DNA of 64,000 nucleotides from Symbiodinium natans (lineage: Eukaryota; Sar; Dinophyceae; Suessiales; Symbiodiniaceae): positions 110,001-174,000 of the forward strand of contig CAJNDS010000042.1 in assembly GCA_905221605.1 (NCBI GenBank), written 5' to 3'. How positions within the stretch are numbered: position 1 is the stretch's first letter; every line of letters begins with the position of its first letter. The notes under the pieces were generated by a model. That model worked only from the letters and a program-made list of their open reading frames with translations, did not search any database and was not told where the DNA came from. Positions 9,935-21,633 of this stretch are shown in pieces. Made by a program: the position numbers and the translations under genes.

Positions 9935-10800
9935 CTGCAAGGTCTCAGCAGCGTCTTTCGGCAAGGCCTCCTCGATCTGGCGGTACCTCAGAGGAGAAAA
10001 GGTGCAGCAATTCAGGCGCGATGGTTCTGGCCGAAAAAGGCCGGGATGTTGGGCCTGAGGTTTGCGGAGCCGAGCGCCCTCCCTTCCCGACTCTTCGCGA
10101 CACGCACATTGACGTGGGCCCCCGGGCCAGGCGTGGGCCCGAGCCTGCGCGATGGAGAAGCGGGACCTTGGACTTGACTGCCGCGCCATCCAGCGGAATC
10201 CAGCGGAGGCCGAAGCATCAAGTGCAGCCCAGGAGCAAGGGCTCCACCTTGAGGAAGCCCTTTCAGTGACGTCCCATACGCCTCCGACCTCTGGAGCTGC
10301 GGCGGCAGCTGCAGAGGTCGGAGGCGTACGGGACCTCACGGCGTGGGCAAAGGGCAGGCGGCCTCTCACGCAAGATCCTCAACGGCAGCGACCGGGCGGA
10401 AAGCTCTGCATTTTGGACAGAAGCTGCAATCCCGTGCCATCTTGGGGCGCTGCGCGCTCCTTGCCTCGGAAACGCCAGACAGCAGACAACACCACGCAAC
10501 AGCACCACCAGAACGGCTGCTTCTCAACCAACAACCAGTCGCTCCACAACGAACCCACCATCAAGGCTGAAGCCCCGCCGCGCCTTGTAGAACTTCTGGG
10601 GCTGCGTAGTCCATGGACCCACACGTTGTTGCGATCCGCTCGTCCCTGCAGCCACTCCCCGGGAAGGAATGTGGAAGACACTGTGATAGACATCGCGCAG
10701 GCAATGCCCCAATACCCACTGGGTACCCCGGAAAAGACTTGAGTGCTGCGCTCATGCCGAATTCCCTACGATCTTCACGTTCCTCTCCACGTCCAGGAGG
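9935..10800 (-). pseudogene. K0: partial kinase copy with fold-back exon
   Basis: Second kinase copy inside U1, read from right to left. A subdomain VII relic at 10,735-10,800 reads NVKI and then shifts frame through two extra bases, so the DFG is gone. The activation-loop exon at 10,584-10,645 is intact (CGSMDYAAPEVLQG). The subdomain IX exon at 10,268-10,337 is replaced by a palindrome that begins VPYASDL on both strands. The subdomain XI exon is at about 10,127-10,166 (SRFSIAQARAHAW) and the following exon at 9,935-9,986 (EEALPKDAAETLQ). N-lobe exons are missing. It is clearly non-functional as a kinase, although individual exons are well kept. Confidence 0.75.
10268..10337. repeat. Fold-back palindrome P2 in kinase exon of K0
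   Basis: Arms 10,268-10,300 and 10,305-10,337, loop 4 nt. Both arms begin with the kinase subdomain IX start (VPYASDL), so the exon opens on each strand and then runs into its own reverse complement. The U2 equivalent (P4) has longer arms and a longer loop. Confidence 0.9.
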
Positions 10801-11084
10801 ATGGTGTCCAGTGTTCCAAGTGCTTTCCGAGTTGAGGACTCAATGGTGTTCTGCTACATATTTAGCTTTAAGACGTCAGGCGGATTCATACTCAAGCTTG
10901 TCGCATGTTGTGAGTTGCACACACCTGCACGAAGAAGCACGCTCGAGCCAGGAGCGGTCGCCAGCATTCTGCACCCAGGCTGAACCGTTCACGCATGCAC
11001 CTCCGTACACTGTCACTGCTGTTATTTGCGCTGCAGGGGGACAGTGCTAGCAGCTGCTTTTTTGGGAGTTCTTGATCGCAGGCC

Positions 11085-11165
11085 TGGCCTCCTTTGGAGG
11101 CGTAACGGCCATGTTGTGCAAAGAAATACTGTGCGAGGGCACAGTGGGCGCTATCACAAATGGCG
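11085..11165. repeat. Conserved double-hairpin motif family
   Basis: A motif of about 75 bp with two short hairpins, GCCTCC-TTT-GGAGGC followed some 40 bp later by CTGTGC-GAG-GGCACAG, ends GTGG(A/G)GGC(T/A). It recurs at 8,634-8,700, 25,752-25,825, 27,785-27,842, 34,150-34,215, 48,908-48,975 (eroded) and 54,235-54,305 (eroded). It always lies at the same place in the sub-unit after the NINPLDV-type exon. P1 is built from it, and the U2 rearrangement at 27,841 breaks inside it. A structured RNA, a small non-autonomous element or a recombination site are all possible. Confidence 0.55.
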
Positions 11166-11879
11166 CCCAAGTGTGAGACACCTGTCACAATAAGAAAGAC
11201 ATGGATACTTTCAGTGGATGCAGTCACGCTTCTGTCTTAAGCTGTCGTTCGTCCAGAGCGTCAACTTGAACTGCTTAACCGCGTGATGGACAGGAATTGG
11301 GCGGTAAAAAAACTAGATTCGAAACAACGAAGGAAACTGCATTGAAGATTGTTACATGGCAACACAGAGCAATGCTACTCTCGCATGGCTTCATGGCCTA
11401 CGATATCCTTGCTATCGAGAGTTGAACTGAATGTTCGTGCGAAAGTGGGAGCCTAGACCGCCTGCTCACTTTGCTCGACTGAACCTTGAGCCAGGTGACA
11501 CTGCCCAAGCAATCGCTAGCACTACGGCCGACGAGGACGCGTACACTGCTGTCTCGACCCACGCAAAGAAAGTGAGAACCCGTATCAACTCTCGCTGAGC
11601 GGCAACTCCCGGCCGCGCACCGGGCATTCCTCAGAGAACGGGCGCACGGACCCGACGGCTTGCCTGGTCTCTGCTGTGAGGCACGGATAGATTTGGCGCG
11701 CCTCATGAGGCTGCTGCACCCGCCGTGCCCTGTCTTCGCCTGCGTTGCATTGCAAAAACAGTCTTCCCGAGTCCGACCACAACAGAACTCTCATGCCAAG
11801 CTCCTATAATAAGCCAGTAAACATCCAATAGTAAACATCCAACAACCACGTGCATGAAAAGCCCCAAAAGGATTCCCAC

Positions 11880-14800
11880 CTGCAAGGTCTCAGTAGCGTC
11901 CTTCGGCAAGGCCTCCTTTCGGCGGTACCTCAGCAGATGCAGAAGAAAAATCTGCTAACAAGGCAATCAGAAGCAGCGGTTCCGGGCCTGAGGTTTGCGG
12001 GGAGCCTCTTGCCTTCCCTCCCCGACCCTTCGCGACATGGATCCGATTGGATCCGCATGGGCCCCCGGGCCAGGCGTGGGCCCGAACCAGCGCGATGGAA
12101 AAGCGGGACCTCGGAGGGCACCGGTGTCTCGCGCCCTTCACGCGCAGACGGGAGCACCCAAGCGCAGCCCAGGAGCCAGGGCTTTACTCTGAGGAGGCCG
12201 GCGATCAGGCCGACTCCTGCCTGACAGAGACAGAGCCAAGGTACCCCCCCCACTTGGAAAACTTCAACCAGGACACACCCCGTGCGCCCGACGCGTACAA
12301 GGTGACAGTAGCGGAAAAAAACGCTGCGAAAACGCTGCGAAAGAAGTGTCTGGGGCTTCGCAGGTGTGCGGAAGTTGGTTTCTGTCAATTAATGTTCCGG
12401 TAGAAGATGATGATTTAACAACATCGTCCTAAAGCCATCCTCGCTCCCGAATGGGCCTGCTGCGCCTTGCGAAAGAAGCTCCGCGACACGTCACGTCAAG
12501 ACAAAAAAAGACGAGGCGCAGATGCAGAGACGCACAGAACAGGACGGGACAGGGCCGGAAGGAACCACAAATTGGAGGGACTGGGGAATCATCCTCAAAC
12601 CTTCCTCAAGTCATCCGCAACCCTTTGCGGGGCCTCTCCGGGGTTGTCTGGGCTTGTGGCCGGGGCCCCTTTTGAACTTTCCGCACCTTTGCTGGGGTTT
12701 CAGCTTCGGGGCTCCAGCCACGGCCCGGAAGAGGCCCCACGGAAGAAAAGCCAGAGGGCGGCTCTCGTAAATCACCCCCCCCCCCCCGCCTCCCTCCCTC
12801 CCGCCCTCCCCCGGAACGAGAGAGGACCCTCCACCTTCAAAGTTCAAGGAGGCCCCGGAAAGGTGCTTCCGGGCCTCCCTGCCCGGAAAGCCAGAACTTT
12901 AGGAGTTTTTGGGATGATGACGAACATTTTTGGCTGAACAAACTCATATGATCAGGGGTCTGCTTCCACTCTCGGATCCTGGACCCTAGACTTTAAACTC
13001 TTTTGCCCCTGATCATCCCCGAACCCCCCTGCGCACCGTGGAGATGAACACGGGGATCTTGTAGCGCGCAGCGAGGATCTTTCGGCGGAGGTCGCGATCG
13101 TCTCGGCCCTGCAGGATGAATTAGGGCGCAGAAAGATGCACAAAGCATGCAAATACCACGAAGCTCGAGTTTTCGTGCTCTGGGCCTGGCAGTGTCACTG
13201 CAATGAACTACGGCTACTTACGGGCTGAGGCGGCAAGATCACAATTCGGGCAAGCTTGACCAGCTGCGGTGCCGAACAAGAATTGCAACGACTGTTGCAG
13301 TACCGCCGGCCGTGCCTTAAACGGTTTGCGCCCGCACATCATGATGTATAGGATGACCCCGCAGCTCCAAAGATCGGAGGCGTACGGGACCTCACTGAGG
13401 TGGGCGAAGGGCAGGGCGAGCTCTCACCCAAGATCTAAGATCCTCAACGGCGACCCGTGCGGAAAGCTCTGCCCTGTGACGGAAGCTGCAATCCGGTGCC
13501 AGCTGGGGGCGCCGCACACCTTCTGCCTCGGAAAACCACACAGCAGACAGCAGCACACAACAGCACACAACAGCACAACCCGAACGGCTGCTCTCCAGAA
13601 TGTCAACATCCGCCAGTAGAGCTCCACAACGAAGTCGAAAGACAACGGTTAGCATCACCGTTGCCACTCGCTCAGGTTTTGGGGAAGGCCCTTCTCATCA
13701 AAGCTGAAACCCCGCCGCGCCTTGTAGAACCTCTGGGGCCGCGTACTCCGGGGACCCAGACGTCGTTGTGATCCGCGTTTCCCTGCAGCTCCGGGAAGGT
13801 GGCTTGGGCTTGTAGTTGTGCGTTCCAGGGTGCGTGGTGTGGGTATCGTGCAGGCTTGGCAACTTGAGTCAATGGCAAGCGCCCAGAGTGCCCAGTGTGC
13901 GCCAGAGTCCTCTAGAGACTCTAGAACTTATGATCGAAGTGTTGGGAAGCGCCACTGGCTTTGGCGGGCCCAAGGCTCCCCAGCCACTGGGTGCCCGGGC
14001 CAAGGCTTGAGTGCTGTGCTCAGGCCGAAATCCGCGATCATCACGTTCCTCTGCTCGTCCAGGAGGAGGTTCTCGAGCCTGTGCCGTTTCTTACGGCCCG
14101 GGCTTGCCGTGACCCGGTGGGCCTACGAGACCTATTAGGAAAATCGTTTGGGAAGTTCAGGTCTTCCGGGCAGGATCCCATGTCGGTCCCGTGAACGGTA
14201 GACCAGCATTCCGTCTACCTGTGAAGCGCTGTCCCGGCCCGTGCTTCTCCCATTGTCATGCCCTGCTGGAGGTCGGCCGTGCGCGCTCGTCTCGTGTGTC
14301 AAAACAGCCCCTACCCCACCCCACATTCCCCACTGTCCACCAACCGAGCGAGCGAAAACTTGAAAGAGCCGTGGCTGCTCTCAAGCTCAAGAGGAGAGCA
14401 GGCCGACACCAACGTTGCAGGAGCATATGGAATCACATGAATCGGCATTAATGGCATGGGCCCGTGCAGATGATGGGATCCTGTTGGAAGTGGGCGGCAA
14501 CCAGAGATCCAAAAGACAATGCGACATCACAAGCAGTCTTGAGGCTCCGAGTGCACTGCTTGAGGTCTCCGTGCACGACGTTCGCGGCGTGAACCTTGCA
14601 ACGTGAACTCTTCTCAGGAGACCTTCAGTACCCAATGCTCATAATAAAAAACCGGTCTTGTCTGACGCTCCTCCCACGCATCTCTTGTACAATGCAACTG
14701 CTCCCAGCCCACAATGTATAACCCAAACTGCTGCAGAACGAAATGCAGAACCGAAAGACGATCCCACAATGTAGCCGCGCACATGGCAAGGGCCTCTGCG

Positions 14801-16834
14801 AGGCCGGCAATGATTTGCCGGAAGAGGCGGCGGGCCTGCCGCAAGTCGCGATTTTTGTTGTTGGAAGAAAGGCTCTCTACTTCAAAATGAGCGCCCGAGA
14901 TGTTCTCTGGAGCGGGGCGCGAAGTCTAGAGGGATGCTCACAGAGGGAGCGGGGTGCCTCATCGGTGTGAAGACTGAAGACTACCACTGTGCCAAGTTTT
15001 TGTTGCGCACCTCTGGCTCGTCGAGGCGCCGCTGCTTGTGGACATATTCAAAGAGGTCCCCACCGCGCGCGTACCTGACAAGAGGAGCGCCAACGGATCA
15101 GACACGAAATCCAAAAGTTCCGGAACCTTGCGGAAAGCTGCAACCATGCAGGGTTACGCAGGGTTCTCAGAGAAGCTTGACCGGCGAGGCACTGCATGAT
15201 GACAAACGTTCGACAGCGCGTCGAAATCGTCTCGTGCATCTTGACCTGATCCATGACACTGGCAGTGTCGATGAGGAGACCCCACTACAATCTTTATGGA
15301 GCATGTGACAGCATTCATGTCAAAGTCCTTCAAAAAGATGCAACTCCTTCTCATTTGCGTTTACCTTCCTCTACTACCTTACAGAATCACAGAAATCTCG
15401 CGTGGATCCAGAGCAGTGTGTGTGGCACAGCTCAAACCGAACAATGTCCACGCGAGCGTGCGTGCCTGCGTGCCTGAAAGCCTGCGTGCCTGCCTGCGTG
15501 TGTGCCGTTTCTGAAGCATCTGACATGTCTCGAAGCAAGGCAACTTCTTCGCCTTAATCCGCATGAAGCTCGCTGTGTGATAAGGCTCCGAAACGCAAAG
15601 GTTGCACTCTGCCAAGGTGCCCCACGTCTGCATCAATGAATACAAATATGTGTATGTACACAAAATACCATAAATACCATGTACATACAACTGAGGACGT
15701 CTGTGCTTCGCAACCTGCGACGAGTCAGGCGCTAAGCCAATGACAGCCCATGAGGGCACATAGCTTTCAACGCCTTCTCTTTCAAAGGCCTGCTTAGCAT
15801 GTCAACCCAAGCCAACCCTGAAGAGAGGAGCTCCAAGAGAAGCCCCACCCACGAATGGAACTCAAAAACATCGAAGGCTCAACATCGAAAAGCGACCACC
15901 CTCATCGCCTCATCGCATCATGGCGCATCCCTCAACATTCCAAGAGATTAAAAGAACATACAAGAACACACAACCACACAACCACACAACCACACAACCA
16001 CACAACCACACAACCACACAACCACACAACCACACAACCACGCAGCACCACAGCACAACAGCACAACAGCACAACAGCAAAAACAGCAAAAACAGCAAAC
16101 ACAGCAAAAAAAAACGCAAAAAACGCAAAAACAGCAAAAACAACACAACAGCACAACAGCAAAACAGCACAACAGCACAACCGCACAACAGCAACAACAG
16201 CACAACAGCACAACCGCACAACCACACAACAGCACAACAGCAACAACAGCAACAACAGCACAACAGCACAACAGCACAACAGCACAACAGCAAAACAGCA
16301 CAACAGCACAACAACACAACAACACAACAACACAACAACAACATGCGACAGGCATCAACAACCCAGGCCCTGGAAAGTCCACTCCCAGGATTCCCAGGGC
16401 TGCGGCTATGTGAGGGTGCCAGAAGCGCTTCAAAATCTGCGCCTGTCAGAGAAGCACACCGGGTCAGGCATTAGAAAATTAGAAAAGGGACTGCCATCGG
16501 CCATCGCATGAACTCACCGCGGCGGTCGGCTTGCCTCGCAGTCCACTCTTCCCCCCGGTCTTGCCTCGTCTCGCACCTTCTTCGCATCGCGCCATGACCG
16601 GTTGTGAAAGATCTGGGCGGCGGATCCAGAAAGGCTAAGGGCAACGATACGGCTTTTGTGCAGGCCATACATGAGATTATCATCCTGAGAAGCATCGCGT
16701 GAGAATGCTTCCCATCTCTGCCCATGCACGCCTATACGTTTCGATACCTTCACCGAGGCCCCAGCTTTCACAGCCACAGTCTCATCTGTCGAGATGCAGG
16801 TTGCCAGTTTGACCTTTCCGGGATTTCCGGGCTT
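11880..16834 (-). CDS. K1: AMPK/SNF1/MARK-like kinase, multi-exon, possibly decaying
   Basis: Same gene as K3, in U1. Exons: 16,760-16,834 (PGKVKLATCIS, VAVK); 16,407-16,442 (AQILKRFWHPHI); 15,193-15,245 (VKMHETISTR, hinge Glu changed to Gln); 15,011-15,074 (YARGGDLFEYV); 14,794-14,835 (ARRLFRQIIAGLAE); 14,560-14,594 (VHAANVVHGDLK); 14,001-14,078 (LENLLLD, MIADFGLS); 13,721-13,782 (SGSPEYAAPEV); 13,304-13,390 (VPYASDLWSCGVILY); 13,037-13,108 (RDDRDLRRKIL); 12,178-12,220 (GLIAGLLRVKP); 12,070-12,109 (SRFSIALVRAHAW); 11,880-11,928 (EALPKDATETLQ). Exon lengths equal K3 except two that are 3 bp shorter (subdomain IX/X and the last), so phase is kept. HGD, Asn and DFG are as in K3. The first intron region holds a 380-bp ACA-rich tract. 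A second, partial copy K0 lies just downstream. Confidence 0.7.
15963..16345. repeat. ACA-rich low-complexity tract
   Basis: About 380 bp built from CACACAACCA, CACAACAG and AACAGCAA words. It lies in the intron between kinase exons AQILKRFW and VKMHET of K1. The same intron has only a 60-80 bp ACAACATAC-type tract in K2 (30,712-30,775) and K3 (38,940-38,998), so it expanded in U1. Open frames on both strands here come from the repeat and are not genes. Confidence 0.9.
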
Positions 16835-17896
16835 CGACCATGCAAGACGCATGAAAACACAATCCTTAGCCCTTAGCGGCTAACACCTGACATGCTTTGT
16901 TTAACAGCACACTGGAGACCTGTTTGCCAGCAACCTGCCCGCAGGCCTACGCCAGACCCGCAATTAGAGCGCCCGGCAATTCCCAAAACAACCACAATCC
17001 TATTCAGCTTTGAGCAGGCCCCTGAGCCGTGACATTGATCCCGCCTCCCCCACCCCCCCCCCCCTTCCCCGCCGCGCCTTTGCAAACGAGCCTTCGCCGA
17101 TCGTGGCCCCTGTTCAGCTGCAGGTAAGGCCAGGACATGACGCTGGGCTTGGCAAGCCCATGAAGCAGCAAAGGCCCCCGCCTAAGGTGTAGTCTCTGAG
17201 AGCAGCTGCCTGCGATGCAAAAAATGAAGCCCTGCCCCCCCCCCCCGCCCCCGCTCAACATGAAAAGAAGGTTTTGGGTCATTGGTCACTACGCGGGGCG
17301 GGGGGAACGGTTTCGCCGACAGAGGGGGGGGGGGGGGGGGGGGGCGGGGGCGCTTAACATACTTTAAAGGTGTAAGGGTGTAAAGCGGCAGAGGCGAACC
17401 TCACTGTAATGGAGACTGCAACTGCTGACCCAGGGCCCAGGACATAAGAAAGCGCTTCTTTGAGGCTCCTTGCGACGAAACCCCAGCTCGTTGCTTCAGT
17501 TGTGTTGGTATTCTTTGTGTGCTTTCTGCTGCTCCTTGTGACTGGTGTGCTCATGCGTTCTCCACCTTCGCTTCATGTCGTCCTTGATGTCACAACGCTT
17601 ACGTTGAGCTTCGATTCCGCAGTCGTGTAGACTTGTGACTGACCAACACTCCATACTGCGGCGAGCAAGCGATCCGCATCGAAAGGAAACGGCAATGGAA
17701 AGGAAGATGGACACGAAGGATCGAAATGGAGCCTGGCCCTGAAATTGAAAGCATCAGAAGCGGAATGCCACTCGCATCACTGTGGGGTGGGGAGGTCCGC
17801 CTGGGTTGAAGCCGCAAGCCGAATTTCAAAATGAGCCCCACCTAAACCCATGACCCATGCAGCCTATGGCAACCGCCCCGGCACGCATGTTCTTCT

Positions 17897-20877
17897 TGCA
17901 TGGCCTGCGGATCTTGGCCTAGACCGACGAGCATCATCTGCTCCAGCTGCTCAAAGGTCTCAGACAATGCTTCTGGGACTCCGTTTCGAACACGTTCAAG
18001 GGCTTGCTAGCAGCAGCTGCCGGCACGCTTTGGGGGGGGACCCTTGGGGGACTTTGGGCTTTGAAGGGTTTGGGGTGGGAAGGGGCTGCGCTCTCGACGT
18101 TCAGCCGGGTTCCAGCTGAGGTTGGCGCCGAGGAGCGGACGCCTGCAGAAAGGCCACGGTGACCGTTACTCAGCCCCTTTTTAAGGGATGGACACAACAT
18201 CACACGTGTTTCGCACAGCAGGGCGGCTTCAGGGTTGGCGGCTGCAAGCGCGACGCATCCGGAGGCAAAGGCAGACTGAAAGCACTGAGAGAGGGTATCT
18301 CTGGGGGAGTTGCACAAGCCTCTCGCACATGCTTTACATTCTTTAAACCTTTTGAACCCTTAACCCTGAGACCCGGCACCTAGCAGAACTTGCAGCCGGT
18401 TCTCGAAGGCCAACTTCCAGGCCCCGACGTCCTCCGTGGAGGGTCAGGGCGGAAGGGATCTCTTCGGGGGTGCGCGTTGGCAAACGGGGCTGAGAAGAAT
18501 GAAGACGGGAAAGAGTTCGAGGCCCTGAGGCGTTGCGGGGTTCCGGCGTGGAGGGTCTACAAGTCTGCATCCTGAATAGGGGACCTACAGTGGCACCGCC
18601 CTGGGCTGTTGGCGGGCTGTGCGTCCAGGGGATTCAGGGTGTACGGCGCCTGATTAGCCGAAGCTCTTGAAGTCACACCAAGGATCATCACCCATCCTCC
18701 GCCCTTCTTCCTGTGCTGCCCTCTCTGGGTACTGCTTGGGGCGTGGGCCCTGGCTCGAGTGAGATGCCAGCTCGAAATCTGAGCTCATCCCATCCTCCTG
18801 TTACGTCTAATAAGATCGAAAGTCCCCAAAACTCAAAAAGTTTTAAGCCCCCCTCCCCCAAAAACACGCAGAAGACCTCACCCAAAACAAAAATGGAAGG
18901 CTGCAGGCCGGCCTTCCGAGGTTTAGAGGCGACGTTCAGAGCGGCAACCTAGACAGCGGAGCCACAACCCGGGGGGGGGGGGGGGCCTTCCGGGCGCTCT
19001 CCGGGCGCTCTCCAATAGGCTTGGGAGGGTTGGAGGCGCGCGAGGATTGGTCCCAGACTTGGGTGTGTGGGCCATGGGACTCCTGCTTTGGTCCAAGGCC
19101 TGACATGGCCCCGAAGCCCATTTCAGCAGCTTCAAGCGCTTAGGTGTTTTCGAAGGTCTGGGGTTGACAGCCTCTTGCGGCCCTACGCGTTCATGGCTTC
19201 GAGCTTTTGGGCATGCTTAGGGCTCAGGGTGGCCCAGAGCTGCAATCGAATCCGATGGCCCTGCTCCACCAGTTGGGACTACAGTGTGCACCGGTTACGC
19301 AGGGTGCCTTTTGGGCTCGGGCGGGCTGAGGCTGCAGGGACAACCAAACACGAAGCGCGCACATGTCTACATGGTGAGCCTCACGACGAAGGCGCTCGCC
19401 TCTAGCTATCTTGACGCAGGAGCGCCCGCTGTATTGGAACCAGGATCAGCAGACGACCCGAATCACCCGCCAAGTGGATGCGTGGCGCTGAGCCCCAACA
19501 CTAAACTCCTAAACCCCATGTACCGCAGCGGGGCGCGCCAGGATCGGTTTCCAGTTGCTCTTGGTCATCTGCAGCCCTGGATTCCTGGCTCAAAAAGCAG
19601 AGCTGTCGAAACCGACAAGACAAAGCCTCAACGCTGGACCCTTGCAAGGCCCTGAGCCTCCCAAAGCCAGAAGCTCAACCCTCTAACTCCCCAAAAACCT
19701 CGACACCAAGTTCCGGCCGCCCGAGCAGCTCTAGGCCTCTAAGGGCTCGAAGGGCTTCGGGGATTTAGGGGGTTTGGGCTGTCAGGCCTGCGAGATGTAC
19801 TCGGTCTTTCGACGCTGAAGTGAGAGATTGAGCCGCCACAAGTCCGGAAGCAAAAGGTCAGCAGCCTACACTTTGTTGACAAGGGTGCTAGCGCAGCCGG
19901 GCGATGAGCCTTTGGGCTGCATGGCCGCCTTCAGATAATTTTCTGAACGCCCCCCAAGCAGAAACGTGGCAGCTCGGACCGCGTCAGCAGCGCGTCGACG
20001 TTCTCCATGGCGGAATCACAGATCTGTCGCAGGCTGAAGTGGGGAAAGCACTTTGGACTTTCCACGGACCTATCTTCGCTGGGTGCCCCTAAACCCTGAG
20101 AGCAGCGCTCAGCTCTGGAACTGAACGCGCGGGAGAAGAACAGAACTCATAGACCCGAAAAAGGGGGTAGTAGTTCTTGAATTTCTTTCAGCGCCCCATT
20201 TTGACACAGAAAACAACCTGATCCGGCCTCCGTTTTGTAGTCGGTCAGGGGCAGCACCTGTGTCAGCCTTGAAGTCAGGATCTCGGGGGGCTCAGGGCGG
20301 GCGTTGCTCAGGGCGGGTGCAGGCTTTCGCTTTCAAGCTAAGATGAGGGGCCGGGCAAGGCTACCCCCCCCCCCCCAAACTTCCGCCCGAAATCTTATTC
20401 TCAAGAGCTTCCAGGGAGCAGCTGGCTGACCTCGTCTCCCAGGGCCTGCCAGGACATAACTTGATGGGGGTGGAACCCTCACCCCCTAAAGCCCAACCCC
20501 CGAAGCAGCTGCTGAGTGGCGCCCCTTGGGCCCGTTGCCTGAAGTCCATCCGGGACTTCAAGCCCCGACATCCCCCAACCCTGCAAAGTTGTACATTCCC
20601 AGATCCCAGATTGCCAGAAGAGGCCCTCCCAGCTCAAGGCCCCCAAGACCGAACACCGCTGACGTCCAAGCCAGATACAGCAAAATCGGCACCAAAACAT
20701 CCCCAACACATCCCAGCACCAACACACACACACACACTCTCTCTCTCTCTCTCTCACTCACTCACTCACCCACTCACCCACTCACTCACTCACTCACTCA
20801 CTGACTCACTGACTCACTGACTCACTGACTCACTGACTTACTGACTCACTGACTCACTGACTCACTGACTCACTGAC

Positions 20878-20915
<38 letters not shown>

Positions 20916-21126
20916 CGCATGCCCTCCCCCCCCCCCCAAGGAGGAGGCCGCCCCGAAGGGCGCGCAACGTCCCAAGATCCGCTGGAGACGGCTCAGTGGT
21001 ATGCTGTGGTTTGAGGGTCTCTCTCTCTCTCTCTCTCTATGCAAGGCATCCCCGAAAGGGAGCCGCCCCTCCCTCTCTCTCTTCTTCTTCCTTCTTTCTT
21101 TTTTTCTTCCTCCCTCCCTCCCTCCC

Positions 21127-21157
<31 letters not shown>

Positions 21158-21566
21158 GTCTTTGGGGCATGGAGGGGAACCCCCCGCGCGATTGCGCGCC
21201 CCGATCCTGCTTCATCGCTGCACCTCTACATCTGCACCCACTTGCGGCTCATTGGCCGTGCAGCGTCACAGGAGCAGGGCCTGTTTAGCCCCCGCTCCGC
21301 CTTTCACAGCCAGCTTACGTTATCGGCCCCTCAAGCAGGCCACTGCTAGGGCACATCGACCCCCCAACCGGGCCCCTCGAAGTGCAACCCCCTAGCAAAG
21401 ACAACGGCCCCCAGCACGAATATCGACCCCCAACCATTAACCCTCACGGAAAAGAGCTGCCCCCCCCCCTCACAGCCCCCTAATCGACCCCTCCCCTCAA
21501 CGGAACCAAGAACCGAGAACCTCAGACAACCTCCCGAAGGCAACCTCCCACCCCCGACTGGTTCCA

Positions 21567-21633
<67 letters not shown>

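Larger units (their letters stand above)
1..16900. repeat. Repeat unit U1 (complete copy, cut by window start)
   Basis: First copy of a long direct repeat. Its left edge (an AAAACAACCACAATCC-type stretch followed by GCCGTGACATTGATCC) recurs at about 16,985 and, diverged, at 39,750. Reading left to right it holds the helical tail exons (920-8,475), a partial kinase copy K0 (9,935-10,800) and the fuller kinase copy K1 (11,880-16,834), all on the minus strand. The first 8.3 kb matches U2 almost base for base, apart from small indels, microsatellite length changes and a few insertions or deletions such as 5,715-5,840, which U2 lacks. Confidence 0.9.

Noticed and set aside
9716-10742. Plus-strand frames of 150-196 codons around 9,716-10,742
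   Set aside because: They run antisense to the kinase exons of K0 and cross the palindrome; they are not conserved in U2 or U3.
15855-16511. Open frames of about 140-220 codons on both strands rich in Thr/Gln/Asn or Cys/Val/Leu
   Set aside because: They are readings of the ACA-rich low-complexity tract inside a kinase intron.
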